DNA of 64,000 bases from Methylovirgula sp. HY1 (lineage in GTDB: Bacteria > Pseudomonadota > Alphaproteobacteria > Rhizobiales > Beijerinckiaceae), in contig NZ_CP073764.1 in NCBI RefSeq assembly GCF_019343105.1, positions 620,001-684,000 on the forward strand, given 5' to 3'. Under the pieces are notes generated by a model, which saw only the letters and a list, made by a program, of their open reading frames with translations, was not told where the DNA came from and searched no databases. This document shows positions 27,240 to 37,529 of this stretch, one piece after another (within the stretch, counting starts at the first letter, position 1; every line of letters begins with the position of its first letter). Position numbers and translations under genes: made by a program.

Positions 27240-28154
27240 TCAAGCCCTATCCCAGCGCCGATGCGACCACATCCATTGCTCGGGATGAAGCCTGATCGTG
27301 CGCTCGAACTCGGCCTGCAAGGCGGCTGTCGCGGCGATGATATCAGCCTCGCGATCGTCTGTCTGGGGCACCGGGATTTCGACGAGTCGGATGGCGAAAC
27401 GCACATGCGGCTTGCGGACGATCTCGCCGGCATAGAGCTTTAAGCCGAGGGTGCGGGCCACCATGGCGGGGAAGGGGGTCGATGGCGCCGGAGCGCCGAA
27501 AAAACGCACACGTGGACCGCGCACGTCGCGCTGATCGGCGAGGACCGCCAGCGTGCCGCCGTCGCGCGCGTGGCGGATGAGATGGCGCGGCGTCGTCGGC
27601 GTTTTGGGATAGAGACCGCCGGGATAGAGAAAGCCGCGCATCCGTCGGACGCGCGCGTCGACAAGCGGATTCTTGATCCGCTGATAGACGCCGGCTGGCT
27701 GCGCATTGGGCGCCGAAGAGACGGCGAGAACGGCAATCTCCCAATTGCCTTGATGCGCGGCGCAAACCACGCGCGCCGATTCGTCCGATTTATATCCGGG
27801 CGGCGTTTCCACCGTGAGCCTGTCGCTCGCCGCTATTTCCGCGAGACGAAATGTTTCGGCGAAGGTGCGACCGAGATTTTCCCACATGGCGGCGGCGAGC
27901 GCCTCATGTTCCGCTGTGGATTTCTCCGGGAAGGCCCGCGCGAGATTGGCGAGCGCGCGCCTCTGACGACGATTGCCGAGCCGTGGGCCGAGCCACCGCC
28001 AGAGCATGCCGGAGAGCCCCGACGCGGTCTCTATCGGCAGGGCTTTGAGACAAAGTCCCGCAAAGGCGAAGGCTGAATCTTCGATCCAATAGCGCAGGGA
28101 TATGCCGCCCCATCGTGTTGCAAGAAAACCTCCTGCCGTGGTGGCGTTCGGCAT
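27240..28154 (-). CDS. Lysophospholipid/lipid A acyltransferase family protein (HtrB/LpxL-like)
   Basis: A membrane-associated acyltransferase of 304 residues. The H-x4-D/E catalytic motif appears as HQGNWE, with VVCAAHQGNWEIAVLAV around it, and further family segments are LADQRDVRGPRVRFFG and FPAMVARTLGLKL. A tail HPEQWMWSHRRWDRA matches the usual ...EQWxWxHRRW ending. It likely adds a secondary acyl chain to lipid A or makes an ornithine-lipid-type product; sequence alone does not decide. An N-terminal hydrophobic stretch would anchor it to the inner membrane. Confidence 0.9.
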   Translation of the reverse strand: MPNATTAGGFLATRWGGISLRYWIEDSAFAFAGLCLKALPIETASGLSGMLWRWLGPRLGNRRQRRALANLARAFPEKSTAEHEALAAAMWENLGRTFAETFRLAEIAASDRLTVETPPGYKSDESARVVCAAHQGNWEIAVLAVSSAPNAQPAGVYQRIKNPLVDARVRRMRGFLYPGGLYPKTPTTPRHLIRHARDGGTLAVLADQRDVRGPRVRFFGAPAPSTPFPAMVARTLGLKLYAGEIVRKPHVRFAIRLVEIPVPQTDDREADIIAATAALQAEFERTIRLHPEQWMWSHRRWDRA

Positions 28155-28498
28155 GGTCGCGCCGCCTCACATCTTCTTCTTAAAGGTCTAATTTTAGATC
28201 TGCTTCGTCGGCCGACTTGGCTATGCACCACGCTTGGAGGACGGCACGACGATATTCCGCGCCCGGAAGGGCTGCTCTTCGGGAATTTGCTGCACGTCTT
28301 GATGGACAAAGTCCAGCATGTTTTTTGCCTCTTGTTCCGGTTCCCGGCGACGCGGCACACGATGCTGGAAAAACGATGGAATTTTTGAAAAAATCGGGCT
28401 TTTCAACGAAGAGTCGATGGATGACGGCGCCAGCATGAGGCCGAACCATGGCGGCAGAAGCCGGGAGCGCCTGCCATTGCTCAAGCTGGCAAGCCAGC
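28155..28498. other. Intergenic region, at most one tiny ORF
   Basis: These 344 bases lie between the acyltransferase and the UbiH-type gene, both on the minus strand. Apart from a possible 32-codon frame at 28221-28319, no gene or clear regulatory signal is seen. Confidence 0.4.
28221..28319 (-). CDS. Possible small protein (32 aa)
   Basis: A short frame starts at ATG 28319, with GAGGC about 8 bases upstream, and reads MLDFVHQDVQQIPEEQP and then a basic tail. The composition is protein-like and it sits in the leader of the acyltransferase gene on the same strand, so it could be a small protein or a leader peptide. There is no supporting homology, so it may also be chance. Confidence 0.25.
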   Translation of the reverse strand: MLDFVHQDVQQIPEEQPFRARNIVVPSSKRGA

Positions 28499-29782
28499 TT
28501 ACACCCGCTGACGTGCCCGTGCGCCCGCGATCGGTGTCATATTCGCGCCCGTGGGCCGCGATCGCGGCCGCTGCATGAGCGGCGGCAGATGCCCATCGGG
28601 GAGAATTCCTTCGCGCATGACCGCCCGGCGTAACGGCCCGATCATGCTGAAGGCCAGAAAGCCGACGCCGCGCAGTAGATCCACGGGCAAAAAATCGGCG
28701 AGCAGCGATCGGTTCAATATATCAATGCCGTGCGTGCGCAGCGAAATGTCCGGCCGGCGCGCTGCGGCATAGCTAACAAGCGTTGCCGCCGCGCCAATAT
28801 CCTCACCGCGTGCGCGGGCCGTTTCGACGCAATCGACAAGGGCCGCCGTATCGCGCAGGCTCAAATTGAGACCTTGCGCGGCGAGTGGTGGAAAGACATG
28901 AGCCGCCTCGCCGAGCAGCGCGACGCGGCGGCCGGTGAGCCGCGACACGCGCAGTCCCGTCATCGGAAAGCTTCCGCATGGCCCGTCGAGCCGCATGGGG
29001 CCAAAGATCGCCTGGACCTGCTGCTCGATTTCAGCCGCCAGCCCCGGCGCATCGAGGCTGCGCCGCCGTGCGGCTTCGGCCTCGGCCATCAGCCAGACGA
29101 GACTGGAGCGATGCGGCGCGCCTACGGTTGCCGGCAGCGGCACCAGCGTGCAGGGGCCGTTGCGGGTATGAAATTCGATCGATGTGTTGCGATGCGGCTT
29201 TTCATGCGCGGTCAGGACCGTCAGCGCGACCTGCGGATAGGTCCAGCGTCTGGCGCCAATACGGGCTTTTGTGCGGACCGTCGAGCGTTGGCCGTCGGCG
29301 GCAATGATCAGCTTTGCATCTATGCGGCGACCGGATTCGAAAATCGCCGTGACCTGATCCTGGCCATAAGCAAGATCGACGAGCCGCTCGTCTTCAAGCG
29401 ACAAGGACGGGATTTCACGGGCAACCGCGGCAAGCTGCTCGACGAGATGATCGTTTTCAATGTTCTCGCCGAAGGCCGCCAGGCCTATTTCCGAGGCGGA
29501 AAATGCGATGGGCGGGACGGTAACGCGCGAGCCCGTCGCATCGAGCATGCGAATCGTCTCGATTTTCGCCGCCTGGTTGGCAAGTTGCGGCCATAGGCCG
29601 AGTGCATCGTAAAAGCGCAGCGATGCTTCAAAGAGCGCGACCGTACGGCCGCCGCCGCGCTGCTCGAGCGCACCCGCGACAACGACGGAAAACCCGGCTT
29701 TGGCGAGCGCGATCGCAGCGGAGAGCCCGGCGGCTCCCGCTCCGACGACGATTATGTCAGCTCCCGCTTCTCGTGCGCGCAC
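28499..29782 (-). CDS. UbiH/UbiF family FAD-dependent hydroxylase
   Basis: A 427-residue flavoprotein monooxygenase of the ubiquinone-hydroxylase family. The N-terminal dinucleotide fold is IIVVGAGAAGLSAAIAL, a second FAD motif is IIAADGQRSTVR, and the third is ALLGEAAHVFPPLAAQGLNLSLRDTAALVD, which in this family contacts the ribityl chain. It probably hydroxylates the ring of a ubiquinone precursor at the membrane, but which position (C1, C5 or C6) cannot be told. It follows gltA by 12 bases on the same strand, so the two may be co-transcribed. Confidence 0.88.
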   Translation of the reverse strand: MRAREAGADIIVVGAGAAGLSAAIALAKAGFSVVVAGALEQRGGGRTVALFEASLRFYDALGLWPQLANQAAKIETIRMLDATGSRVTVPPIAFSASEIGLAAFGENIENDHLVEQLAAVAREIPSLSLEDERLVDLAYGQDQVTAIFESGRRIDAKLIIAADGQRSTVRTKARIGARRWTYPQVALTVLTAHEKPHRNTSIEFHTRNGPCTLVPLPATVGAPHRSSLVWLMAEAEAARRRSLDAPGLAAEIEQQVQAIFGPMRLDGPCGSFPMTGLRVSRLTGRRVALLGEAAHVFPPLAAQGLNLSLRDTAALVDCVETARARGEDIGAAATLVSYAAARRPDISLRTHGIDILNRSLLADFLPVDLLRGVGFLAFSMIGPLRRAVMREGILPDGHLPPLMQRPRSRPTGANMTPIAGARARQRV

Positions 29783-29794
29783 TGAGCTGCGGCC

Positions 29795-31084
29795 TCAGCG
29801 TCTGTCGATCGTGACATAATTGCGGCGCGGCGCGCCGGTGTAAAGCTGGCGCGGGCGCCCGATCTTCTGACCCGGATCCTCGATCATTTCCTTCCACTGC
29901 GCGATCCAGCCGGCGGTGCGCGCCACGGCGAAGAGCACAGTGAACATCGCGGTCGGGAATCCCATCGCCTTCAAGGTGATGCCGGAATAGAAGTCGATGT
30001 TGGGATAAAGCTTCTTTTCGATGAAATACTCGTCGCTCAAGGCGATCTTTTCGAGTTCCAGCGCAACTTCGAGAAGCGGATCGTTCTTATGGCCGACGGC
30101 CTGCAGAACCTCATGACAGGTCTTCTGCATGATCTTCGCGCGCGGATCGTAATTCTTATAGACGCGATGGCCGAAGCCCATCAGGCGAAAAGAATCATTC
30201 TTGTCTTTGGCGCGGGTAATGAACTTCGGGATATTGTCGACGGTGCCGATTTCTTCGAGCATTTTGAGCGCCGCCTCATTGGCGCCGCCATGTGCCGGGC
30301 CCCACAGGCAGGCCACCCCGGCAGCGATGCAGGCAAAAGGATTGGCACCGGAGGAGCCGGCGAGTCGGACGGTCGATGTCGAGGCATTCTGCTCATGATC
30401 GGCATGGAGGATGAAGATCTTATCGAGCGCACGCGTGAGCACCGGATTGATCTTATACTCCTCGCAAGGCACGGCGTAGCACATCCGCAGGAAGTTGGAC
30501 GTATAGTCGAGATCATTGTTCGGATACACGAAAGGCTGGCCAATCGTATATTTATACGCCATCGCCGCCAGCGTCGGAATCTTGGCGATGAGCCGCATCG
30601 AAGCAACCATCCGCTGCTTCGTGTCCGAAATATCAGTCGAGTCATGATAGAAGGCGGAAAGCGCGCCGACGCTCGCGACGAGAACTGCCATCGGATGCGC
30701 GTCGCGACGGAAGCCCTGGAAGAAGCGTGCCATCTGCTCATGCACCATCGTATGGCGCTTTATGCGATAATCGAAATCATTGCGCTGCGAGGCGGTCGGC
30801 AATTCGCCATAGAGCAGGAGATAGCAGGTCTCGACGAAATCACCTTCTTCGGCGAGTTGTTCGATGGGATAGCCGCGATAGAGCAGGGTGCCTTCGTCGC
30901 CGTCGATATAGGTGATCGCCGACTCGCAGCTTGCTGTGGAGGTGAAGCCTGGGTCGTAAGTGAAGAGCCCGGTCTGGCCATAGAGCTTGCTGATATCGAT
31001 GACCGAAGGGCCGATCGAACCGACCTTGATCGGCAGAGCGAAGCCATGGTCACCAAGCGTGAGGGAAGCGGTGGTTTCGCTCAT
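29795..31084 (-). CDS. gltA: Citrate synthase
   Basis: The first step of the TCA cycle: condenses oxaloacetate and acetyl-CoA. The 429 residues fit the hexameric, NADH-sensitive type of Gram-negative bacteria. Conserved parts include [25 protein letters not shown] near the N-terminus, [21 protein letters not shown], the catalytic His region [34 protein letters not shown] with the second catalytic His, and the catalytic Asp in NIDFYSGI. It lies downstream of gltX on the same strand. Confidence 0.98.
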   Translation of the reverse strand: MSETTASLTLGDHGFALPIKVGSIGPSVIDISKLYGQTGLFTYDPGFTSTASCESAITYIDGDEGTLLYRGYPIEQLAEEGDFVETCYLLLYGELPTASQRNDFDYRIKRHTMVHEQMARFFQGFRRDAHPMAVLVASVGALSAFYHDSTDISDTKQRMVASMRLIAKIPTLAAMAYKYTIGQPFVYPNNDLDYTSNFLRMCYAVPCEEYKINPVLTRALDKIFILHADHEQNASTSTVRLAGSSGANPFACIAAGVACLWGPAHGGANEAALKMLEEIGTVDNIPKFITRAKDKNDSFRLMGFGHRVYKNYDPRAKIMQKTCHEVLQAVGHKNDPLLEVALELEKIALSDEYFIEKKLYPNIDFYSGITLKAMGFPTAMFTVLFAVARTAGWIAQWKEMIEDPGQKIGRPRQLYTGAPRRNYVTIDRR

Positions 31085-31122
31085 CGGCGTCTACCTTTTC
31101 AGTTCGTGTGTCACGTCTCATG

Positions 31123-31145
31123 GCAACGAAGCGGCGCTTCGTTGC
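31123..31145. repeat. Palindrome between gltX and gltA
   Basis: GCAACGAAGCG (31123-31133) and CGCTTCGTTGC (31135-31145) are 11-bp inverse repeats around one base. It is about 40 bases upstream of gltA and could be a protein-binding site or a leader hairpin. No T-run follows on either side. Confidence 0.5.
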
Positions 31146-31340
31146 GGCGTCGCGACGCTACCTCATCGGCCGCGCGCGGACCCCAATAGTGTGCAATGCG
31201 AAAAGGTCAGTACCGTATAGTTTGACGCTGTTCAAGCGGCCGCCGTGCTCACCGCCGTGGCGGGGTCTATATCCATCGAATGAGTGTGCTTTTGATTCAA
31301 CGCAGCCCGATCAACGGATCTTTGTATTCGTAATTTGGTT

Positions 31341-32762
31341 TTACGTGATCTGGTCCTGCAATCGACCAAGGCTCTCGTCACGGCCGAGCACTTCGAGAAC
31401 GTCGAATATACCCGGCGATGTCGCACGGCCAGTCACGCCGGCACGCAAGGGCTGCGCCACCTGGCCGAGCTTGAGCCTATTCACTTCGGCATATTCGCGG
31501 ACGGCCGCTTCCGTGGATCCGGCATTCCATTCGGGTAGCGCCGCAAGCCGTGGCAGCAATTGCGCGAGATGCGCGCGGCCATTGGCATCGAGAATGCCAA
31601 CGGCCTTGTCGTCCAGCGCCAGCGGCCGCGTCGCGAACAGGAACATAGCACCTTCGAGCAATTCCACCAAAGTCTTGGCACGTTCCTTCAGACCCGACAT
31701 GGCGGCCAGCAATTTAGCCTGCATCGCCGGATCGATCTTGTCGATCAGAGTGCTGCCATTCGGCAGAAACGGCAATGAGGCAATGAAGGCGGCGACCAGT
31801 TCTTGATCGCTGCTCGCGCGCATGTAATGCCCGTTCATATGCTCGAGCTTGGCATAATCGAAGCGCGCCGCCGAACGTCCAACATGCGCGAGATCGAAAT
31901 TGGCGAGCATCTCCTCGGTCGAAAAGAACTCCTGATCGCCGTGGCTCCAGCCGAGCCGGACGAGATAATTGCGCAGCGCGACCGGAAGATAGCCCATGGC
32001 GCGATAGGCATCGACGCCAAGCGCGCCATGCCGTTTCGATAATTTGGCGCCGTCTGGTCCATGAATGAGCGGAATATGGGCCATGGTCGGGATCGCCCAA
32101 TCGAGCGCTGCATAGATCTGCATCTGCCGCGCCGCATTGGTGAGATGATCGTCGCCGCGAATGATGTGCGTCACACCCATATCATGATCGTCGACGACGA
32201 CGGCGAGCATATAGGTCGGCGTGCCATCGGAGCGCAGTAGCACGAAGTCGTCGAGATTTTCATTCGCCCAGGTGACACGGCCCTGCACTTGATCGTCGAG
32301 CGCCGTCTCGCCGGTGACCGGGGCTTTGAGACGGATGACGGAAGCAACGCCTTTCGGCGCATCGCCTGCCGGGCGATCGCGCCAGCGCCCGTCATAGCGC
32401 GGCGGCCGGCCTTCGGCGCGCGCCGTATCGCGCATTTCCTCGAGTTCTTTTTGTGTCGCGTAGCAGCGATAGGCCTTGCCCTCTGCAAGCAGACGTTCGG
32501 CGATCTCACGATGACGTGCGGTGCGCTGAAACTGATAGATCGTGTCCCCATCCCAATCGAGGCCGAGCCAGGACAGTCCGTCGAGAATGGCGGTGATCGC
32601 CGCGTCGGTCGAGCGTTCGCGATCGGTGTCTTCAATGCGCAGAAGCATTTTGCCGCCGACGCGGCGGGCGAAGAGCCAATTGAACAGCGCCGTCCGCGCG
32701 CCGCCGATATGGAGAAACCCCGTCGGGGACGGAGCAAAACGCGTGACCACCTGGTCTGCCAT
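31341..32762 (-). CDS. gltX: Glutamyl-tRNA synthetase
   Basis: Charges tRNA-Glu with glutamate. The 473 residues include the class I HIGH-type motif [22 protein letters not shown] at the N-terminus, [26 protein letters not shown] (KMSKS motif) and a helical anticodon-binding C-terminal domain. It begins [11 protein letters not shown] at 32762 and is divergent from comEC across a gap of 112 bases. The comEC, gltX, gltA neighbourhood is conserved in alphaproteobacteria. Confidence 0.97.
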   Translation of the reverse strand: MADQVVTRFAPSPTGFLHIGGARTALFNWLFARRVGGKMLLRIEDTDRERSTDAAITAILDGLSWLGLDWDGDTIYQFQRTARHREIAERLLAEGKAYRCYATQKELEEMRDTARAEGRPPRYDGRWRDRPAGDAPKGVASVIRLKAPVTGETALDDQVQGRVTWANENLDDFVLLRSDGTPTYMLAVVVDDHDMGVTHIIRGDDHLTNAARQMQIYAALDWAIPTMAHIPLIHGPDGAKLSKRHGALGVDAYRAMGYLPVALRNYLVRLGWSHGDQEFFSTEEMLANFDLAHVGRSAARFDYAKLEHMNGHYMRASSDQELVAAFIASLPFLPNGSTLIDKIDPAMQAKLLAAMSGLKERAKTLVELLEGAMFLFATRPLALDDKAVGILDANGRAHLAQLLPRLAALPEWNAGSTEAAVREYAEVNRLKLGQVAQPLRAGVTGRATSPGIFDVLEVLGRDESLGRLQDQIT

Positions 32763-32874
32763 CTATCGTAATCCGTGTGCCGCATTCCCATGCGCGGGAA
32801 ATTTTCGTCTGCCGAGCGCCGTGGGGCCTTCCGCGGAGCCGCCCGTCGTGTAGCATGGAAACTCCGAAAGAAAA

Positions 32875-35277
32875 GTGCCCCGGTGCCGAGCGGGACGGAG
32901 CAGCCGTCACGCCGGCGCGGCGGCGGCGCTGACGACCATCGAATTGACGTGGATTGGGCGGAAGGGGAGCTTCAGCGTCGTGACGGATGCGGCCGGATCC
33001 GCGCTTGCCGACCGCGGCCTAGCTGGCACGGGGGCAGAGACGCAAGGCAGAACCTTGCGCGCCGATCCGCGCGGGCTTTTCCTGCGCGCCCTCGCCCAGG
33101 AGAGCGCAGAGCGCCGGATCGTCCTTTGGTGTCCGGTCGCGGCAGGCGCCGGCGTCGTTTGCTATCTCTTCGCCGATCACGAGCCGCCGCTCTGGTACGC
33201 GGGCCTGGGCTTCGTCCTTTTCGCGGGTATCGCCTATGCGCTGCGCCGCAGACCGCTCGGCTTTGCGCTCAGCATTGGCCTATGCGCGCTATGCCTCGGC
33301 TTCGTGTCGGCGGGCTGGCGCACGGCGCGGGTCGCGGCACCCGTCCTCGCACATCTGAAAATTGCCCAGGTGGAAGGCTATATTGAAGAAATGGATTTTC
33401 GCCGGGTCGGCGCGCGTTTCGTGCTGCGGCCCGATAAGATCGCAGGCGTCGCGGCGGCTGACATGCCTTATCGCGTTCGTCTCACGATCCGCCGCACGCC
33501 GCCTTTCGAAGCCGGGACCTATGTGCGGCTCAAGGCGCGGCTGCTGCCGCCCGCGCATGCGAGCCTACCGGGCGGCTATGATTTCGCCCGCGATGCCTGG
33601 TTCGCGCGCATCGGTGCCGTCGGCAATGTTCTCGGCCGCGTCGATGTCATGGCGCCGCCGCATCGACCCGGCTTTTTCCTGTCGATGATGATGGCGGTCG
33701 ATCGCGGCCGCAATGCGCTGGCGCGGCGGGTCGACAGGATCGTCGGCGGCGACGCCGGAGCCATCGCCGCAGCCATGGTGACCGGCAAGCGCGACTTCCT
33801 CACCGAGGATGCCCGAGAGGTCATTCGCGAGGCGGGAATCTTCCATATCATCACTATTTCAGGCGTCCAGATGACCCTGGTGGCCGGGATTTTCTACATT
33901 GGGCTGCGGCGGCTTTTGGCGGCAAGCGCGACCCTCGCCTTGCGCTTTCCGATCAAAAAATGGGCGGCTGCGGCGGCGATCCTCGCCGCGATCTTCTACG
34001 ATGTCCTCACCGGCTCGCGCGTCGGCACGGAACGCGCTTTGATCATGACGGTGATCATGCTGACGGCGGTGCTGATCGGACGCCAATCGCTCAGCATGCG
34101 CAATCTCGCCTTTGCCGCCAGCGTCGTCATCGTCATCGAACCTGAAGCCGTCCTCGGCGCGAGCTTTCAACTCTCCTTCGCGGCCGTCGCCGCGCTCGTC
34201 GCCGTCTATGAGGCGCGGACGGGTTTTCGCGTCAGGCAGCATGAAGAGGAATGCGGCAACAGGCCCGCCGCCGTCACATCCATCTGGCGCGCGGTTGTGG
34301 CGGCACGCCGCGACAGGCTCTGGCACGGCCCTTTGGCGCTCTTATTTGCGACCTTTTGCGCGACGGCGGCCACCGCCTCCTTCATGGCCTATGACTTCCA
34401 TGAGCTTAGTCCTTATGTCCTGATCGGCAATCTTCTGACTTTGACGATGATCGAGATTTTCGCGGTTCCGGGCGCGCTGATCGGTACTTTCCTTTATCCG
34501 CTCGGGCTCGACGCCTTTGTCTGGCATTATGTCGGGACTGGGATCGCCATCGTGATGTGGGCGGCCCGGCATATTGGTAGCTGGCCGGGCGCAACGCTGC
34601 ATCTTAATGCTTTCGCACCTTGGGCGATCGTATTTCTCGCACTGGCCGTGCTCTCGGCGGTAATCTGGCGGAGCTGGCTGTTTCGCGCCACGGCGATCCC
34701 GCTCGCGGTGATCGGACTTTACGGGGCCATGAGCGGGCCACGTTTCGATGTTGCCGTCGCGGCCACGGGCGATGCCGTGGCTTTGCGCGGCGCTGACGGA
34801 AAGCTCACCATTCTCGGCCATCGCCCGAGTCTTTTCGCTGCCGAGCAATGGCTGCGCGCCGACGCCGATGGGCGGCAACCGCGCAAAGCTGTCGATCCGA
34901 CCGCGTGCGATAAACTCGGATGCGTCGGCATTTTGCCGGATGGACGCCCCGTGGCGCTGGCTCTCAACCGCGGCGCCTTTGCCGAAGATTGCCAGCGGGC
35001 GACGGTGGTCGTGACGCCACTTTTCGCGCCGCCAGGCTGCGCGGCTGGCCTCGTCATCGATCGCGACACATTGGCCGCTACCGGCGCGCTGACGCTGACA
35101 GAGCGGGGGCAAAGCTGGCGGATCACGGCGGCGCGCGCCACAGATGAAGACCGGCCCTGGTCGCCGGCGCCGAAGCGGCATTGGCAGAATGCGACCACCT
35201 CCGGCAAAAACGCGAATGGGAACGATGCCGATGCGGCGATGGATGCGGGCGACGCGGAATCCTCGCCGTTCGATTGA
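32875..35277 (+). CDS. ComEC/Rec2 family DNA uptake membrane protein
   Basis: An 800-residue polytopic membrane protein of the ComEC/Rec2 family. Members form the inner-membrane channel for single-stranded DNA during natural transformation. A DUF4131-like N-terminal part (about 80-250, two membrane segments plus a beta-rich section ending GGYDFARDAWF) precedes the competence domain with GIFHIITISGVQMTL and LTGSRVGTERALIMTVIML. The C-terminal region lacks the metallo-beta-lactamase domain motif HxHxDH seen in long ComEC forms. The start GTG 32875 follows an A-rich GAAAGAAAA; translation could begin further in. Competence in this organism is unproven. Confidence 0.87.
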   Translation: MPRCRAGRSSRHAGAAAALTTIELTWIGRKGSFSVVTDAAGSALADRGLAGTGAETQGRTLRADPRGLFLRALAQESAERRIVLWCPVAAGAGVVCYLFADHEPPLWYAGLGFVLFAGIAYALRRRPLGFALSIGLCALCLGFVSAGWRTARVAAPVLAHLKIAQVEGYIEEMDFRRVGARFVLRPDKIAGVAAADMPYRVRLTIRRTPPFEAGTYVRLKARLLPPAHASLPGGYDFARDAWFARIGAVGNVLGRVDVMAPPHRPGFFLSMMMAVDRGRNALARRVDRIVGGDAGAIAAAMVTGKRDFLTEDAREVIREAGIFHIITISGVQMTLVAGIFYIGLRRLLAASATLALRFPIKKWAAAAAILAAIFYDVLTGSRVGTERALIMTVIMLTAVLIGRQSLSMRNLAFAASVVIVIEPEAVLGASFQLSFAAVAALVAVYEARTGFRVRQHEEECGNRPAAVTSIWRAVVAARRDRLWHGPLALLFATFCATAATASFMAYDFHELSPYVLIGNLLTLTMIEIFAVPGALIGTFLYPLGLDAFVWHYVGTGIAIVMWAARHIGSWPGATLHLNAFAPWAIVFLALAVLSAVIWRSWLFRATAIPLAVIGLYGAMSGPRFDVAVAATGDAVALRGADGKLTILGHRPSLFAAEQWLRADADGRQPRKAVDPTACDKLGCVGILPDGRPVALALNRGAFAEDCQRATVVVTPLFAPPGCAAGLVIDRDTLAATGALTLTERGQSWRITAARATDEDRPWSPAPKRHWQNATTSGKNANGNDADAAMDAGDAESSPFD

Positions 35278-35967
35278 TCAGAGGACGCTGGTCGGCCCGA
35301 AGATGGATTCGAATTCACGCCGCAGTAGGACATCGACTTCAGACATGCTGACGAGATGGCCGAGATCGGCAAAGCTCGTCACGCCGAGATGCGCGGCGGA
35401 GATGCCGCAAGGGACGATACCGGAAAAATGCGCGAGGTCTGGCGCGACATTGAGGGCAATGCCATGGAATGTGATCCAGCGGCGGACACGAATGCCGAGC
35501 GCGGCGATCTTGTCCTCCGCGGTTTCGTCAAGAAGGCCACGGGGCTTTTCGGGACGTGTGACCCAGACGCCGACGCGCTCCTCGCTCGTCGCGCCTCTAA
35601 TATTGAATCCGGCCAGAGTGGCGATGATCCAGGCTTCCAAAGCAGCGACGAAGGCGCGCAGGTCCGGCCGGCGCCGATTGAGATCGAGCATGACATAAGC
35701 AACGCGCTGGCCCGGCCCATGATAGGTGAACTGGCCGCCGCGGCCGGTGCGATGGACCGGAAAGCGCGCATCGACGAGGTCGCCGTCGCGGGCAGACGTG
35801 CCGGCGGTATAGAGCGGCGGGTGTTCGACGAGAAAGACGGCTTCGCCGGCCTCCCCCGCGGCAATTGCGTCGACACGCTGCTCCATCAGGGCGACGGCCG
35901 TGTCATAGGCCGTTAAGCCGTCGAATATGCGCCATTCGACGGGCGCCGCAATTGGCTGCGGCAGCAT
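35278..35967 (-). CDS. lipB: Lipoyl(octanoyl) transferase
   Basis: Moves octanoyl from acyl carrier protein to lipoyl domains of 2-oxoacid dehydrogenases and GcvH. The 229-residue form shows [64 protein letters not shown] with the catalytic Lys, and [16 protein letters not shown] with the catalytic Cys. The start ATG 35967 (MLPQPIA) is preferred because the longer frame adds 25 basic residues; no strong ribosome-binding site decides the matter. It is convergent with comEC, ending one base after it. Confidence 0.95.
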   Translation of the reverse strand: MLPQPIAAPVEWRIFDGLTAYDTAVALMEQRVDAIAAGEAGEAVFLVEHPPLYTAGTSARDGDLVDARFPVHRTGRGGQFTYHGPGQRVAYVMLDLNRRRPDLRAFVAALEAWIIATLAGFNIRGATSEERVGVWVTRPEKPRGLLDETAEDKIAALGIRVRRWITFHGIALNVAPDLAHFSGIVPCGISAAHLGVTSFADLGHLVSMSEVDVLLRREFESIFGPTSVL

Positions 35968-36169
35968 CGGCCTATGAAGCGTCGCGCGACTGAGCACTTT
36001 GCCTATCGAGCCTCTTCTGCGCTGGGCGCGGTTCAAGACCACTGATCATAGCGGCCGGACAGAAAGAATTCATCTTCTGTCCTCGGCCCTTTCAGCGCGC
36101 TTGTCACGGCGTAGCCTTTTTGTTAGACGACACGCCTGCCGATTTGGCCCCTGGCCTCATCGCGTATCC

Positions 36170-36254
36170 GCGGCCATGGCGGAATTGGTAGACGCGCTAG
36201 CTTGAGGTGCTAGTGGGGAGACCCGTGGAGGTTCGAGTCCTCTTGGCCGCACCA
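36170..36254 (+). tRNA. tRNA-Leu (anticodon GAG)
   Basis: An 85-base tRNA with encoded CCA. The acceptor stem is GCGGCCA (36170-36176) with TGGCCGC (36244-36250), followed by discriminator A and CCA. The anticodon arm CTAGC-TTGAGGT-GCTAG gives anticodon GAG, reading CUU/CUC. A long variable arm (tggggagacccgt) marks it as class II, and GGTTCGAGTCC is the T arm. Confidence 0.97.
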
Positions 36255-36294
36255 TTTTCCAATCTTTTCCCGGAAAATCGTGCCGAAATCGAGC

Positions 36295-37281
36295 TCAGTC
36301 GCGCGGTTCCGGTAAGTCCGGCGCTTTAAGCACCCGGATGGGCTTTCCGGACGGCCCTGGCTTCACGTGCTGGGCTTTCTCGATCCGCGGCAGCACTTTG
36401 GCGAGAATCGCCTCGGTTTCCGAATGCCAGCCTTTGGGCGCTTGCCGGAATTTCGGCGGCGCGCCGGGACCGGGCACGATAGCGACGATATGGAAACCGA
36501 GCTTTTTCAGCGCGACAAGCTCAGGCAACATCAAAGCCGTCGCGCGCTTGGTGTCGTGCAGCAGCAAAATGCCGCGCTTTTCCTTTTCGAGCCGGGCGAG
36601 GGTGAGTTTCAGCTCTTCCGCGGGCGTCATCTTCCGCCAGTCGGATGCCCAGAGATCGGCGCCGAAAATCCCAATATTGCGTCCCTCGAGCCAAGCGTCG
36701 AGGCGCGGCGTGTCGGCAAAGCCCGGGAACCGGAAGAAGGGCACCTTCGGCACCGGATTCGGCTTCGCCGAGGCAGTCTCGCCATAGGCCGCCTTGTCGT
36801 CCGCAGCAAAGCCCCTGTCTATATCGGCGCGCGCGGCGGCATCCGTCAGCAGCCGCAAGGTTTTGAACGGATGCGAAAAGCTATGATGGCCGACCGTATG
36901 GCCGGCGGCGATCTCGCGCCGGACCAGCGCCGGATGCGCGGCGGCATTGCGGCCGATCAAAAAGAAGGTCGCGCGCACGCATTGATCCGCGAGCGCTTTG
37001 AGGACGAGCGGGGTCGTGGCTGGTGAAGGCCCATCGTCGAAAGTGAGAACCACCTCGTGATCGGCGAGATCCAAGCTCTGCGGATAGGATTTGAGCCCGA
37101 CGGCAAAGCCACCCTCGGTGCCAAGCGCCAAGGTTCGCGTGACGCCGAGCGCATTTGGAGGGCAGGCGCGTGCGACCGGCGCCGCCGCTGCGGGCAGCCA
37201 GCCGAGCAGGGGACTGAGAATCAGGCAGAGCGACAGCCATAGCCGGCGGCTTTTTTGCCGGGCCGGTGATTTTCTACGCAT
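36295..37281 (-). CDS. Secreted polysaccharide deacetylase family protein
   Basis: A carbohydrate esterase family 4 (NodB-homology) protein of 328 residues, with a basic N-terminus and a hydrophobic signal sequence LWLSLCLILSPLLGWLPAAAA. Motif 1 is TFDDGPSP (catalytic base and metal Asp) and motif 2 is HSFSH (metal-binding His pair); RFPGF and LLLHD give later motifs. It would remove N- or O-acetyl groups from a cell-envelope polysaccharide in the periplasm. The start ATG 37281 is chosen because it gives a normal signal peptide; 37326 is another candidate. It lies just downstream of the tRNA-Leu gene, convergent with it. Confidence 0.88.
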   Translation of the reverse strand: MRRKSPARQKSRRLWLSLCLILSPLLGWLPAAAAPVARACPPNALGVTRTLALGTEGGFAVGLKSYPQSLDLADHEVVLTFDDGPSPATTPLVLKALADQCVRATFFLIGRNAAAHPALVRREIAAGHTVGHHSFSHPFKTLRLLTDAAARADIDRGFAADDKAAYGETASAKPNPVPKVPFFRFPGFADTPRLDAWLEGRNIGIFGADLWASDWRKMTPAEELKLTLARLEKEKRGILLLHDTKRATALMLPELVALKKLGFHIVAIVPGPGAPPKFRQAPKGWHSETEAILAKVLPRIEKAQHVKPGPSGKPIRVLKAPDLPEPRD

Positions 37282-37529
37282 GAGGGGTTGGCCTTCCGCG
37301 GGCGGTCTTCTTATGAACCGCGACATGGCGGGATCGGGCCGGACATGTCCGCCAAAAGCGGCTGAAATTTGCCGCACGGAGCGGGGATAGGCAAAACTGC
37401 GAAGGTTTCCGAGCACGAACGATTCGCCGCAGTTCGTCGAAGTTGACCGATCCGTCCTAACCGCGACGTCGGATTAATTCAGTCCAAGTTCCATGTGATC
37501 TCATCGGGCCGGATTTTGATTTTGCGGCG

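Noticed and set aside
32855-32932. 25-codon frame overlapping the start of comEC (METPKEKC...)
   Set aside because: No homology and ends in an Arg run; the overlap gives no further support, so I do not call it a gene.
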